DNA of 55,869 nt from Methanobacteriota archaeon (GCA_002723115.1 PBNL01000015.1:1-55869), one strand, 5' to 3'. Counted from the first letter of the stretch, positions 27,674 to 37,059 are shown. Notes: generated by a model not told the origin, from the letters alone. A program made the numbers and translations.

Positions 27674-28644
27674 TTATTTCTTTCAATTGTAAAATCTAGA
27701 AGTTCAATAAGCGATTTTTTTGCTGGGCTATCTTCAAATGTGTCAAGCATCTGAACAGCTTCATTGCGAAGTTTCAGCATTTGATCTCTAGAATACTCCA
27801 TTCCAGGACCTTCAATAACACACCTCATCACCTCTTTTACCGCTGAAGGATCCTTGGGTGCGTTTCTAACAAGCCTCAATAACCTCTTCCTCTCTCTAGC
27901 ATCAGAATTGTTGAGCAGATGAATTAGAGGTAGAGTCATTTTCTTCTCTTTGATGTCAACACCTGTTGGTTTCCCTGTTCGAGTCCCATCTCCGAGATCT
28001 AACAAATCATCTTTAATCTGAAATGCCAAACCCACTTTCTCACCAAACCCCCACATCCTCGCCACTTCATCTTCAGTTGCACCTGAAGAGGCAGCGCCAC
28101 AAGCACATCAAGCTGCAATAAGAGAAGCCGTTTTACGTCGGATGATTTCAAAATAAACCTCTTCAGTAATATCGAGTTTCCTAGATTTTTCTATCTGTAA
28201 CAATTCTCCCTCACTAAGTTCTTTAACAGCTCTTGAAGTGATTTTAAGCATGTCGTATGCCTCGTCTTCAACAGCTGCTAACAACCCCTTTGACAGTAAA
28301 TAATCTCCAACAAGAACAGCGACTTTTTTCTTCCAAAGTGCTTGAATAGAAAAGAAGCCCCTTCTCTTAGGGCTTTCGTCTACAACGTCGTCGTGGACAA
28401 GGGTTGCAGTGTGTAATAGCTCGATTAGCGAAGCAGCTGTGTTAGTTTTGGGAGTACATCCACCATTAATTTGGGCTACAAGAAAGACAAATAAAGGCCT
28501 CATCTGTTTGCCCTTACGCTTCACGATATAACGCATTATAGTGTCTAGAAGAGCCACGTCAGATCGCAAAACCTCTCTGAAGTGGCCTGCAAATGCTTCC
28601 ATTTCTACAGAAACGGGAGCCTGTATTTCTCTTATGCTAGACAT
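27670..28644 (-). pseudogene. All-trans polyprenyl diphosphate synthetase interrupted by one in-frame TGA
   Basis: From the ATG at 28644 the frame encodes 178 residues of a polyprenyl (quinone side-chain) synthetase, including the first Asp-rich motif D85-D-V-V-D89, then TGA at 28108-28110 (codon 179). The same frame goes on without shift for 145 more residues with the second Asp-rich motif (Q-I-K-D-D-L-L-D, 212-216), to a total of 324, the normal family length. The TGA is followed by Cys-Ala-Cys-Gly, where relatives (from memory) have a Cys-Cys pair after SLIAA. TGA ends other genes here, so it is not a sense codon genome-wide. It may be a sequencing error, a true nonsense mutation, or UGA recoding. 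Confidence 0.85.
28070..28089 (-). promoter_or_regulatory. Hairpin downstream of the in-frame TGA
   Basis: In the transcript TCTTCAG pairs with CTGAAGA around loop GTGCAA. The loop begins 25 bases after the TGA and starts with G, which is within the spacing described for bacterial SECIS elements. It may be coincidence, as it also encodes ordinary residues. Confidence 0.35.
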
Positions 28645-28651
28645 AGGAGTA

Positions 28652-28659
28652 CAAAGGTA
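28652..28659 (-). promoter_or_regulatory. -7 box (TACCTTTG) of the polyprenyl synthetase gene
   Basis: Exact TAnnTTTG on the minus strand, 7 bases before the ATG at 28644. It shows the interrupted gene still has a good promoter. Confidence 0.6.
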
Positions 28660-28668
28660 CGACCCTCG

Positions 28669-28676
28669 TATCTTTA
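28669..28676 (+). promoter_or_regulatory. -7 box (TATCTTTA) of yicC-gmk-nadD
   Basis: One mismatch to TAnnTTTG; CACC then the ATG at 28681, the same spacing as for feoA. Confidence 0.55.
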
Positions 28677-28680
28677 CACC

Positions 28681-29544
28681 ATGATTCGTTCGATGACAGG
28701 CTATGGAAAAGCCGAGGGCGTAGTGGGTAAACGCAAGTACAATATTGAGGTACGCTCGCTTAACAGCAAACAATTTGACTTAAACACTCGCATTCCTTCA
28801 ATGTTCCGTGAAAAGGAAATGGAGTTAAGAAAATTACTTAGATCAAGAGTAATCAGAGGTAAATGTGATTTCTTTCTCTTTTATGAATTAGATGCTACGG
28901 AAGTAAAACACGAGGTCAATAAGCCAGTTGTAGAAACGTATATCCAACAACTTAAACAAGTTGGTGATTCAGAAAAAAGTGATTTGTTGGCACTTGCTAT
29001 GAGAATGCCCGAAGCCCTTCAAAGCCCTAAAGATGAGTTGGATGAAAAATCTTGGAAGGAAATCGAAAGTCTAATTATTCATGCTTTGGATAAGTTTGAC
29101 GAATTCAGAAATACAGAAGGTGCAACTATAGAATCTGATTTTAAATCTGGGATTGATATCATAAGAAATTGTTCTGCCGGATTAGACCCTCTATTAGATG
29201 TTAGACTCAAAAGAGTTAGAGAGAGAATAAGAACAAATCTTGAAGAAGTAATTGAGAAGAATAAAATAGACGAGAGTAGGTTTGAGCAAGAGGTGCTATT
29301 TTACATTGAAAAGCAAGATGTGAGCGAGGAAAGGAGTAGGCTTGCTGCACACTGTGATCACTTTGAAGAGATAATGTCAAACGGAATTGGTCAGGGAAAG
29401 AAACTAGGTTTTGTAGCCCAAGAAATCGGTCGCGAAATCAACACTCTAGGCTCAAAAGCCAACGACGCAGACATCCAAAGGGTAGTAGTCCAAATGAAAG
29501 ACGAACTCGAAAAAATCAAGGAACAAATCCTCAACGCACTATAA
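28681..29544 (+). CDS. yicC: YicC family endoribonuclease / stress-induced protein
   Basis: I choose MIRSMTGYGKAEG as start (287 residues), the hallmark N terminus of the YicC family. The N-terminal domain (about 1-155) has VEVRSLNSKQFD-like and RGKCDFFL blocks; the C-terminal DUF1732 part has the LDPLLDVR, EEIMSNG and KKLGFVAQEIGREINTLGSKAND signature. YicC proteins are reported endoribonucleases acting on small RNAs. gmk starts 2 bases after its stop, a linkage common in bacteria. Confidence 0.93.
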   Translation: MIRSMTGYGKAEGVVGKRKYNIEVRSLNSKQFDLNTRIPSMFREKEMELRKLLRSRVIRGKCDFFLFYELDATEVKHEVNKPVVETYIQQLKQVGDSEKSDLLALAMRMPEALQSPKDELDEKSWKEIESLIIHALDKFDEFRNTEGATIESDFKSGIDIIRNCSAGLDPLLDVRLKRVRERIRTNLEEVIEKNKIDESRFEQEVLFYIEKQDVSEERSRLAAHCDHFEEIMSNGIGQGKKLGFVAQEIGREINTLGSKANDADIQRVVVQMKDELEKIKEQILNAL

Positions 29545-29546
29545 TT

Positions 29547-30137
29547 ATGCCAGCAGGAAGACTACCAAAAGGGAACGGCAAGGCCATTATTTTCTCAGCA
29601 CCATCAGGGGCTGGAAAATCAACCCTTGTTTCAAACCTAATGTCTTCATCAGATTTAGAATTAGGATTCAGCGTTAGTGCAACAACCAGAGAATTAAGAG
29701 GAGATGAGGTACATGGTGAATCGTACTACTTCATATCACAAAAAGATTTTGCTGATAGAGTTACAGATGATGCCTTTGTAGAATGGGAGGAGGTCTATCC
29801 TGGCCTTAGTTATGGCACGTTATGCGAAGAAGTTGAACGTCTGTGGGCAGAAGGTGTGACACCTGTATTCGATGTAGATGTAGTTGGAGGCCAAACCCTG
29901 AAATCAGTCTTTAAAGAAAGAGCCCTTGCAATTTTTGTAGTGCCACCTTCGATTGAAGAACTAGAACGAAGATTAAGGTCTAGAGGCACTGACTCTGAAG
30001 AGAGTATTGTGAAGCGAATAGGTAAGGCATCAAGAGAGATGAGTGCAGCGCCTGCATTTGATGTGCAGATTATCAATGATAAACTTGATAGGGCTGTACA
30101 AGATACTATTAATGTTGTCAAAGCATTTTTATCGTAA
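29547..30137 (+). CDS. gmk: Guanylate kinase
   Basis: The 196-residue cytoplasmic kinase converts GMP to GDP with ATP. The P-loop FSAPSGAGKST is at about residues 16-26, followed by the GMP-binding block SATTRELRGDEVHGESYYFIS and VEWEEVYPGLSYGT. Length is standard. The stop codon overlaps the nadD start (TAATG), so the two are translationally coupled. Confidence 0.96.
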   Translation: MPAGRLPKGNGKAIIFSAPSGAGKSTLVSNLMSSSDLELGFSVSATTRELRGDEVHGESYYFISQKDFADRVTDDAFVEWEEVYPGLSYGTLCEEVERLWAEGVTPVFDVDVVGGQTLKSVFKERALAIFVVPPSIEELERRLRSRGTDSEESIVKRIGKASREMSAAPAFDVQIINDKLDRAVQDTINVVKAFLS

Positions 30138-30781
30138 TGACTGGAAGGGCAACATCTGGAAAAGTAGGTTTGTACTTTGGGTCTTTTAATCCTATTCATC
30201 TTGGTCATCTAGTCATTGCCAACCACATGGTAAATAGAGCAGATTTAGATGAAGTTTGGATGGTAGTCACACCAACTAGTCCATTTAAACTTGATGACGA
30301 ATTGATATCTGAGGAGCAGAGACTGCAAATGGTTAGGTTAGCAGTAGCAGAGAATTCATGTATATATCCATCTGACGTTGAATTTCACCTGCCACGGCCT
30401 AATTACACTGCAAATACTTTAAAGTATTTGAGATATGAGCACCCCCAGATTGAGTTTTCTGTTATTATCGGAGAGGACAACTTTGACAATCTACACAGAT
30501 GGGAAGAATACGAGGATATAATTTCAAATCACAGGATTCTTGTTTATCCGAGAAGAGTGAATTCACCTAATATTCCACCTGACAGTGCGCCCAATAAGGG
30601 AGGCCAAACAGTAGTAGGAAAAGATCAAGTTGTTGTTTTCACTGAAGCTCCAATGATAGCAATTAGCTCATCTTATATCAGAGAGGCTATCCTTGATAAA
30701 CAAGACATTCAATATCTCTTGCCAGATCCAGTGATATCATACATAGGTAATAACCACCTATATGAAAGGATTATATCTTAA
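30137..30781 (+). CDS. nadD: Nicotinate-nucleotide adenylyltransferase
   Basis: The 214-residue enzyme joins ATP and nicotinate mononucleotide to make deamido-NAD. The nucleotidyltransferase motif GSFNPIHLGHL is at about residues 16-26 and the second motif ISSSYIREAI near the C terminus. It is the third gene of yicC-gmk-nadD. Its stop overlaps the stop of the convergent pth gene by 4 bases (TTAA). Confidence 0.95.
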   Translation: MTGRATSGKVGLYFGSFNPIHLGHLVIANHMVNRADLDEVWMVVTPTSPFKLDDELISEEQRLQMVRLAVAENSCIYPSDVEFHLPRPNYTANTLKYLRYEHPQIEFSVIIGEDNFDNLHRWEEYEDIISNHRILVYPRRVNSPNIPPDSAPNKGGQTVVGKDQVVVFTEAPMIAISSSYIREAILDKQDIQYLLPDPVISYIGNNHLYERIIS

Positions 30782-31335
30782 TTGAATGAATTCATGGCTC
30801 TTGCAAGTCCAATTGTAACAGCACTCTCAACTGCTTTTTGTGATCTAGTTAAAACTTCTTGAAGAGCTAAGTGTTCTTCTTCAGTCCATTCACCAAGTAC
30901 AAAGTCTGATTGCTGTCCTCTTGAAAAGTCGGCACCAATTCCAACTCTTAGCCTTGGATATACGTTTGACCCCAAAACTTCTTGAATGTCTTTAAGACCA
31001 TTGTGTCCGCCATCGGAGCCCTTAGCTCTAAAGCGTAATTTTTCGTAGTCCAGATTTAGATCATCAGTAATTACAATGATTCTTTCTGCTGGTATTTTCT
31101 CAGCGTCCATCCAATATCTAACAGCTTTACCGCTAAGATTCATGAATGTATTTGGCTTTAAGAGCACAAGTGTTCGTCCTTTAAAACGAACGGTGGACAC
31201 CATGCCGTGACGCTCGGTAGAGAAAGTTCCTCCGTGAGCCTCAGCAATGGTGTCCACCACTCTAAACCCAACATTATGTCGGGTGTTCTCATACTCCGCC
31301 CCAGGATTACCTAAACCGATTATGAGAAATTTCAT
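30778..31335 (-). CDS. pth: Peptidyl-tRNA hydrolase
   Basis: The 185-residue enzyme frees stalled peptides from tRNA. Family motifs are all there: IGLGNPGAEYENTRHNVGFRV (catalytic His in TRHNVGF; first part seen as LGNPG), KPNTFMNLSG, the DDLNLDYEKLRF block and GSDGGHNGLKDI. It is the last gene of prs-rplY-pth, 11 bases after rplY, and convergent with nadD. Confidence 0.97.
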   Translation of the reverse strand: MKFLIIGLGNPGAEYENTRHNVGFRVVDTIAEAHGGTFSTERHGMVSTVRFKGRTLVLLKPNTFMNLSGKAVRYWMDAEKIPAERIIVITDDLNLDYEKLRFRAKGSDGGHNGLKDIQEVLGSNVYPRLRVGIGADFSRGQQSDFVLGEWTEEEHLALQEVLTRSQKAVESAVTIGLARAMNSFN

Positions 31336-31346
31336 GAGAAATTATT

Positions 31347-31991
31347 TTATTCCTCTCCGCCTTCAGCAGCAACTTCGCCACCTTCAGCTCCTTCTTCTCC
31401 CTCAGCACCTTCAGCATCTCCCTCAGTTTCAGAGTCAAGAGACATAGCAGCACGAGTACGCTTACATGCGAATAGAAGTACAGATTCGTTTAGAAGAATA
31501 TTGCAACCTTCGATATTTAGATCACTAACACGAAGATTATCTCCAATGTTAAGAGCAGTAACATCTGCATTAATAGCGTCAGGAAGGTTTTCGAATAGAC
31601 CTTGAACTGGCACACGACGGAAAAGAGTTTCCATACGACCACCAGCGATAACACCAGCTGCAGTTCCTTGAGAACGCAAAGGTAAGTTTACTCTAACAGG
31701 CTTTCCTTCGATGATCTTTAGTAGATCAATGTGTACAATGCGGTCTGTAACAGGGTGGAATTGTACTTCCTGAATGATGCACTTAGTCACTGTTCCGTCG
31801 ATATCCATGTCGATTGCAAATACGTCTGGATTTACTACCAGTTTGCTCAACTTGATCTCGTTAACAGAGAAGTGAGTTTGGTTGCCGTCTCCGTAAAGAA
31901 CGCCAGGAACTTGTCCTGATTTTCTTAGAGAAGATGCATCTTTCTTTCCTACGTTCCCACGAAGAGAACCGCTCAATGATGCTGATTTCAT
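31347..31991 (-). CDS. rplY: 50S ribosomal protein L25 (general stress protein CTC type)
   Basis: The 214-residue protein is the long bL25 form: an N-terminal 5S rRNA-binding barrel (SGSLRGNVGKKDASSLRKSG, VPGVLYG) and a second beta domain (VRVNLPLRSQGTAAGVIAGG). The end is a very acidic, Gly-rich tail of about 25 residues (SETEGDAEGAEGEEG). It lies between prs and pth, which is a common bacterial arrangement, 13 bases after prs. Confidence 0.96.
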   Translation of the reverse strand: MKSASLSGSLRGNVGKKDASSLRKSGQVPGVLYGDGNQTHFSVNEIKLSKLVVNPDVFAIDMDIDGTVTKCIIQEVQFHPVTDRIVHIDLLKIIEGKPVRVNLPLRSQGTAAGVIAGGRMETLFRRVPVQGLFENLPDAINADVTALNIGDNLRVSDLNIEGCNILLNESVLLFACKRTRAAMSLDSETEGDAEGAEGEEGAEGGEVAAEGGEE

Positions 31992-32004
31992 AATTTACTA
32001 ATTA

Positions 32005-32937
32005 TTAAAAATTAAAATGTGAACTTATACTTTCGTTGCTCATTAAGCACTTGATTACTTGAGCAAACATGTCATGCACAGGCAAGACTTTTATTTTACT
32101 TGTTGGGACACCTTCCTTAAGAGGGATAGTGTCTGCGATGATGAATTCTGTTAGAACACTATCCTCAATTCGATCATAAGCAGGACCGCTTAATACACCG
32201 TGTGTACAAATAGCTCTTACAGAATTAGCCCCATACTCCTTCATTAAGCCTGCAGCCTTAGTTAGAGTACCCGCCGTGTCACACATATCGTCAACGATTA
32301 TTACGTCTTTACCAGTTACATCGCCAATAACTGTCATGCTAGCCACTTGGTTTGCCACTTCTCTTTGCTTGTAACAGATCGCCATGTCTACACCTAATGC
32401 TTTAGCATATGTGTTAGCTCTCTTCGTTCCTCCAGTGTCAGGAGTTGCGATACAAACGTTAGTGAGATCAAAATTTTCCTTGATGTGGTTTAGGAAAAGT
32501 GTTGAACCATATAAATGGTCTACGGGAACCTCGAAGAATCCTTGAATTTGGTCTGCGTGAAGATCCATAGTAATTACGCGATCAACACCAGCAGCCATAA
32601 GCATGTTTGCAACGAGTTTTGCTCCTATAGCGACTCTAGGCTTGTCCTTTCTGTCTTGACGAGCAAAGCCAAAGTATGGCATAACTGCAATAATGCGTTT
32701 TGCGCTGGCACGTTTTGCGGCATCAATTAATAGAAGGAGTTCAAAAAGATTGTCTGTCGGAGGGAATGTCGATTGAACAATTACAACTTCTTTTCCACGA
32801 ACTGTTTCCTCTATGCTAACAGTGAATTCGCCATCTGAGAAGCGTGTAGTTGTAACAGGAACTAATTCTGAACCATATGCTGCAGCGACTCTCTTTCCAA
32901 AGTCAAGAGAGGCAGAACCAGCGAGTATTTTTATCAT
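32005..32937 (-). CDS. prs: Ribose-phosphate pyrophosphokinase
   Basis: The enzyme makes PRPP from ribose 5-phosphate and ATP for nucleotide, His and NAD synthesis. I choose the ATG at 32937 (MIKILAGSAS, 310 residues); a GTG at 32946 is possible. Signature parts include FSDGEFTVSIEETVRGKEV, MPYFGFARQDRKDKPR (ATP site), MDLHADQIQGFF and the PRPP loop VIIVDDMCDTAGTL. It heads prs-rplY-pth. Confidence 0.97.
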   Translation of the reverse strand: MIKILAGSASLDFGKRVAAAYGSELVPVTTTRFSDGEFTVSIEETVRGKEVVIVQSTFPPTDNLFELLLLIDAAKRASAKRIIAVMPYFGFARQDRKDKPRVAIGAKLVANMLMAAGVDRVITMDLHADQIQGFFEVPVDHLYGSTLFLNHIKENFDLTNVCIATPDTGGTKRANTYAKALGVDMAICYKQREVANQVASMTVIGDVTGKDVIIVDDMCDTAGTLTKAAGLMKEYGANSVRAICTHGVLSGPAYDRIEDSVLTEFIIADTIPLKEGVPTSKIKVLPVHDMFAQVIKCLMSNESISSHFNF

Positions 32938-32992
32938 ATCTGACACGACAACCTATTTAGGGAGCGCGAAGATACGGACTTTTTCAGTGTTT

Positions 32993-33697
32993 TTAGTCCT
33001 CTGGGGCTATGAGTTTGAATCCTTTACCGTGAACGTTTAGGATTTCAATTCTGTCATCAGCCTTAAGATGCTTTCTCAACTTAGCAATATACACGTCCAT
33101 AGATCTACCGTTAAAGTAGTTGGCATCACCCCAAATGGCTGATAATGCGTGGTATCTTTCAAGCAATCCATTCTTGTGTCTGCTAAGCAAAAACAACAAT
33201 TCATTTTCCTTTGTTGTTAGCCTTTGTTCAGCACCGTTATGAGTCAATTGTTGCTTGTTGTAATCGAACTCGTAAACACCAATGTTAAACGATGTCACTT
33301 CTTCACCAGCCTGTGGTAACGAAGAAGTACGCCTAAGGATAGCATTGATTCTAACAAGTAGTTCTTCCATGCTAAATGGCTTAGTCATATAATCATCAGC
33401 TCCAACTTTAAATCCTTCAAGAGTGTCCTCTTTCATACTTCTAGCTGTTAAAAACAGAATTGGGATAGATTTACTTTCCTTTCTTATCTCAGTTGCTACT
33501 TCAAAACCGTCCTTACGTGGCATCATAACGTCCAGGATAATGAAGTCAAATGTTTCTCGGAAAAAAGTTTTTACTCCCTCGGCGCCGTCTTGGGCCCATG
33601 TTGTAACAAAACCCTTTGCATTAAGGTAATCAGATAGTAATTTGCCCAAATTAGGGTCGTCTTCACATAGAAGAATTCTTATAGGTGATTTACTCAT
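32993..33697 (-). CDS. OmpR-type response regulator (RprY-like)
   Basis: The 234-residue protein has a receiver domain with the acidic pair CEDD, the phosphorylated Asp in DFIILDVMMPRKDG and Lys in DYMTKPFSMEEL, followed by a winged-helix DNA-binding domain (LTTKENELLFLLSRHKNG, NGRSMDVYIAKLRKHLK). It overlaps the histidine kinase gene by 4 bases. Bacteroidota RprX/RprY-type pairs respond to envelope or redox stress; the target genes here are unknown. Confidence 0.93.
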   Translation of the reverse strand: MSKSPIRILLCEDDPNLGKLLSDYLNAKGFVTTWAQDGAEGVKTFFRETFDFIILDVMMPRKDGFEVATEIRKESKSIPILFLTARSMKEDTLEGFKVGADDYMTKPFSMEELLVRINAILRRTSSLPQAGEEVTSFNIGVYEFDYNKQQLTHNGAEQRLTTKENELLFLLSRHKNGLLERYHALSAIWGDANYFNGRSMDVYIAKLRKHLKADDRIEILNVHGKGFKLIAPED

Positions 33698-34977
33698 TCT
33701 TGCGGTGGATCAAATTTCAATTTCAAACTAAAGATGCTGTAACTACCGAGTTCACTCTCGACATTAATGCTTCCGCCGTGTCTTTCAACTACTGCTTTCA
33801 CATAGCTCAGGCCAAGCCCAAACCCCTTTACGTCGTGAACATTCCCAGTTGGAACGCGGTACAACCTTTCAAAGACCTTGCCAAGATGCTCCTTGGGTAT
33901 ACCTACACCGTTGTCTCTAACGCTAAATTCTACTCCTTCGTCTGTCTGTTGAGTAGAAATAGTTATTCTAGGATTTTCTTTTGAGTACTTCAGAGCATTG
34001 TCTATGAGGTTGAAAATAACGCTGGTCAGATGGGTTTGGTCTGCATTAATAATAGGGTTATTTGCCTTTAGATCAAGATCAATTTTACCCCCTTGCTTCC
34101 TAACCTGTATAGCTACATTTTTTGCAGCATCCTTAGCGATATCATGTATGTTCAAAGGTTGCAAATAGAGGCGCATTGATCCCTTTTCAACTAATGATGC
34201 CTGTAGAACCTTTTGCACTAATAGACTCAGTCGCTTATTCTCAGCTTTGATTAAATCAAAATAATAGTTCTGCTGTTCCTTATCAAGTTGAATATCTCTA
34301 TCACTCAATGCTTCAGAGGCCAAACCAATAGTAGATATTGGCGTCTTCAATTCGTGAGTTAAATTGTTCATCAAGTCACGACGAATACGCTCAATGTGTT
34401 TGGATTGTCTTACTGAGTAGAACACATAAACGAGTCCCACAAAAATTCCTATTAGAAGTAATCCTGATAACAAGAAAGCGCCAAGCCCATCCTCAAGTAA
34501 ATAGCGCTCTCTATTTGGGAAGTACACTTTAAAGTGTAGGTCTTTCATCTCGACAGAATATCCTTGTTCGACTAATTCATCCCGAAATGGTTCACAGTTG
34601 CTATTCAAATACGCAGGTTGGTCATATCCATCAAAAGCTCCAAATACGCCTCTAGCCTTAACTCCATTTTTTTCTAGAGCGACATGAAGTAATGAATCGA
34701 TATCCATTGATTCCATTCTTAGAATGATAGATCTAGAAGCTCCTCTTATGGTTTTGTCTATGCTGACTCCCCTACTCTCATTGTTGCCAGCAAAGTTGAT
34801 GTCTGCGGATACTTGAATCCACTCTGCCATTTGATTTAAAGATCGTTCAACGCTTTGGTCGAAGATTTGACCTCTTAAATCAAGCACCTTTTTAAGTCCT
34901 GTAACCTGCAGTGCACTTACAGAAAGTATAGCGAAGGCTAATGCCCACATTATCCAAGATGTTTTAAACGCCTGCAT
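33694..34977 (-). CDS. Sensor histidine kinase (RprX-like)
   Basis: The 427-residue membrane kinase has an N-terminal membrane helix (WIMWALAFAILSVSALQV), a periplasmic sensor region of about 145 residues, and a second helix (AFLLSGLLLIGIFVGLVYVFY). The H box LTHELKTPIS carries the phosphorylated His. The ATPase domain shows the N box (VIFNLIDNALKYS), VRDNGVGIP and GFGLGLSYV. It is the first gene of the pair and overlaps its regulator. Confidence 0.93.
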   Translation of the reverse strand: MQAFKTSWIMWALAFAILSVSALQVTGLKKVLDLRGQIFDQSVERSLNQMAEWIQVSADINFAGNNESRGVSIDKTIRGASRSIILRMESMDIDSLLHVALEKNGVKARGVFGAFDGYDQPAYLNSNCEPFRDELVEQGYSVEMKDLHFKVYFPNRERYLLEDGLGAFLLSGLLLIGIFVGLVYVFYSVRQSKHIERIRRDLMNNLTHELKTPISTIGLASEALSDRDIQLDKEQQNYYFDLIKAENKRLSLLVQKVLQASLVEKGSMRLYLQPLNIHDIAKDAAKNVAIQVRKQGGKIDLDLKANNPIINADQTHLTSVIFNLIDNALKYSKENPRITISTQQTDEGVEFSVRDNGVGIPKEHLGKVFERLYRVPTGNVHDVKGFGLGLSYVKAVVERHGGSINVESELGSYSIFSLKLKFDPPQE

Positions 34978-35082
34978 CTTTTCAAAAGTACGACTATGGA
35001 TATGCTCTTAATTAAGTGGGGATAAAATTCAACATCAATTAACATATCGAACCCTAACTTAGCTAATCCTGAAAAGCCAATA

Positions 35083-37059
35083 ATGATACCTGCTGAAACA
35101 GTCGAACTAATTCACCAAACCGCCGTCATAGAAGACGTTGTGGGTGAATACGTTGAACTGAAAAAACAGGGGAGTAGTTTTAGAGGTCTTAGTCCTTTTA
35201 CTAACGAGAAGACACCATCTTTCTACGTAGTTCCAAGTAAGGGGATATTTAAGTGTTTTAGTTCAGGGAAAGGGGGATCGCTTATGACTTTCGTGATGGA
35301 AGTTGAAAAAGTTAGTTATCCAGAGGCATTGAAGATCGTTGCTCGAAAGTACAATATTGAGATAGTTGAGAAGGAGAGAACTGCTGAGGAAATTCAAGCC
35401 GAAACAGCACGTGAGAGTTTGGGAGCAGTGGTGTCTTGGGCTCAAAAGTGGTTTACAGAACAGCTTGAGACTGAGAAGGGGAAGGCAATTGGTTTGGGTT
35501 ATTTCCAGAGTAGGGGCTTTAGAGATGACATAATCGAAAAGTTCAAGGTGGGTTACTGTCCTGATGGATGGGATGTTATGAGTAAAGCTGCCGTTGCTGC
35601 TGGATACAAGGAGGAGCGACTTGAGGAAAGTGGTCTTTGTAAAAAGAAGCAAAACGGGGATCTATTCGACTTCTTCCATGGAAGGGTGATGTTCCCGATT
35701 CGCGATGTGACGGGAAGGGTTATCGGATTTGGTGGTCGGACACTTCAGACTGATAAGAAGATAGCTAAATACTTCAACAGCCCTGAGAGCCCACTTTACG
35801 ATAAATCGAAGGCTCTTTATGGGATTCATCTAGCCAAGAATGCCATTACGAAGGAGGATTCGTGTTTCCTAGTTGAGGGTTATACAGATGTTATGGCCAT
35901 GCACCAAAGTGGGGTTGAAAACGTTGTTGCTTCAAGTGGAACGGCTCTTACTGTAGGCCAAATCGCTCTGATAAGACGCTTTACTAAAAACGTTACAGTC
36001 CTCTTCGACGGAGATGTTGCAGGAATGAGGGCGTCACTTAGGGGTATAGACTTACTCTTGAAAGAGGGGATGAAGGTCAAGGTTGTCACATTCCCAGATG
36101 GCGACGACCCAGATAGCTACTCTAAAAAAGTAAGTTCAACAGAGCTTCAAGAGTTTGTTAAGGAGGGGGCACAAGATTTCTTAACATTTAAGTCAGATCT
36201 GTTGAGTGAGGGTGCGGGAGATGACCCAATTAAAAAGGCTGAATTAGTTAAGTCATTAGTTGACACAATTGCATGCATACCTGACCCAATCCAAAGGACA
36301 GTTTACGTTCAAGCAATTGCTGCTCGTCTTCAACTTCAAGAAAAACTACTTCATTCCGAAGTTTCTAAAAAAGTAGCTACAGACATAGCTAAAGAACAGA
36401 AGCGCGCCAACCGACATCTTCTGCCACAGCAAGACTATATTCCTCCTGCTCATCTGATGAGCGTACCACAAGTTGGAGCGAAGAGGTTGAGAACAGAGAG
36501 GCTTCTACTAGAAGACAATCTAGTGAGACTACTTCTAGAACACGGGGAGGCAATTCTGAAAATTGAGACCCAAAACGAGGGTGAAAAACCTGTTGAAGTT
36601 GATGTAACATTTGCAGAGCTTTTAATTCATAGAGTTGAAACCCAAAGCATTAAGATGGAAGACCCATCAACAGACTTTATTCTATCAAAATTCACGTCTA
36701 GCCTTGACGCAGGAGAGATTCCATCAACGGAAGCTTTTTTTACTGGTACAAGTGAAGATGTTCAGAAAAAGGCTGCAGACATGCTTGTAAGCAGGTATTC
36801 ACTAAGTGAGAACTGGGAAGAGAGGCATCATATTTTCTCTGTAAAAGAGGAAGATGATTTGGAAAAAGCACTTTCTGCATCGACTATTAGAATACATCTT
36901 CACGACTCACAAAGAAATATTGATCTAATTCTAGATCAACTTGAAACAGGAGAGTGTTCAGAGGAAGAGGAGCAAAGGTTATTGAGGGAAAAAATCGCCC
37001 TTGATAAAAAAGTAATGGAGCTTAGTAAGGTTCTGAAAATAGTTATCCTTCCTAAATAA
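35083..37059 (+). CDS. dnaG: DNA primase lacking the usual zinc ligands
   Basis: The 658-residue primase makes RNA primers for replication. The N-terminal CHC2-type domain keeps the fold motif PFTNEKTPSFYVVPSKG, but the four ligand positions read S37, T40, C58 and S61, so zinc cannot be bound as usual. The TOPRIM catalytic core has LVEGYTDVMAM, FDGDVAGMRASLRGIDLLL and FPDGDDPDS. The C-terminal ~200 residues fit the DnaB-binding region. I know the zinc-site loss from other Bacteroidota primases. It abuts recJ tail to tail with no spacer. Confidence 0.96.
   Translation: MIPAETVELIHQTAVIEDVVGEYVELKKQGSSFRGLSPFTNEKTPSFYVVPSKGIFKCFSSGKGGSLMTFVMEVEKVSYPEALKIVARKYNIEIVEKERTAEEIQAETARESLGAVVSWAQKWFTEQLETEKGKAIGLGYFQSRGFRDDIIEKFKVGYCPDGWDVMSKAAVAAGYKEERLEESGLCKKKQNGDLFDFFHGRVMFPIRDVTGRVIGFGGRTLQTDKKIAKYFNSPESPLYDKSKALYGIHLAKNAITKEDSCFLVEGYTDVMAMHQSGVENVVASSGTALTVGQIALIRRFTKNVTVLFDGDVAGMRASLRGIDLLLKEGMKVKVVTFPDGDDPDSYSKKVSSTELQEFVKEGAQDFLTFKSDLLSEGAGDDPIKKAELVKSLVDTIACIPDPIQRTVYVQAIAARLQLQEKLLHSEVSKKVATDIAKEQKRANRHLLPQQDYIPPAHLMSVPQVGAKRLRTERLLLEDNLVRLLLEHGEAILKIETQNEGEKPVEVDVTFAELLIHRVETQSIKMEDPSTDFILSKFTSSLDAGEIPSTEAFFTGTSEDVQKKAADMLVSRYSLSENWEERHHIFSVKEEDDLEKALSASTIRIHLHDSQRNIDLILDQLETGECSEEEEQRLLREKIALDKKVMELSKVLKIVILPK

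Noticed and set aside
28066..28110. Frameshift in the polyprenyl synthetase
   Set aside because: Codon-by-codon reading shows the same frame continues after the stop; only one in-frame TGA interrupts it.
28681..28681. Genome-wide reassignment of TGA to an amino acid
   Set aside because: TGA ends the frames of dut, the TPR gene and enoyl-CoA hydratase in ATGA overlaps, and no other gene has in-frame TGA.
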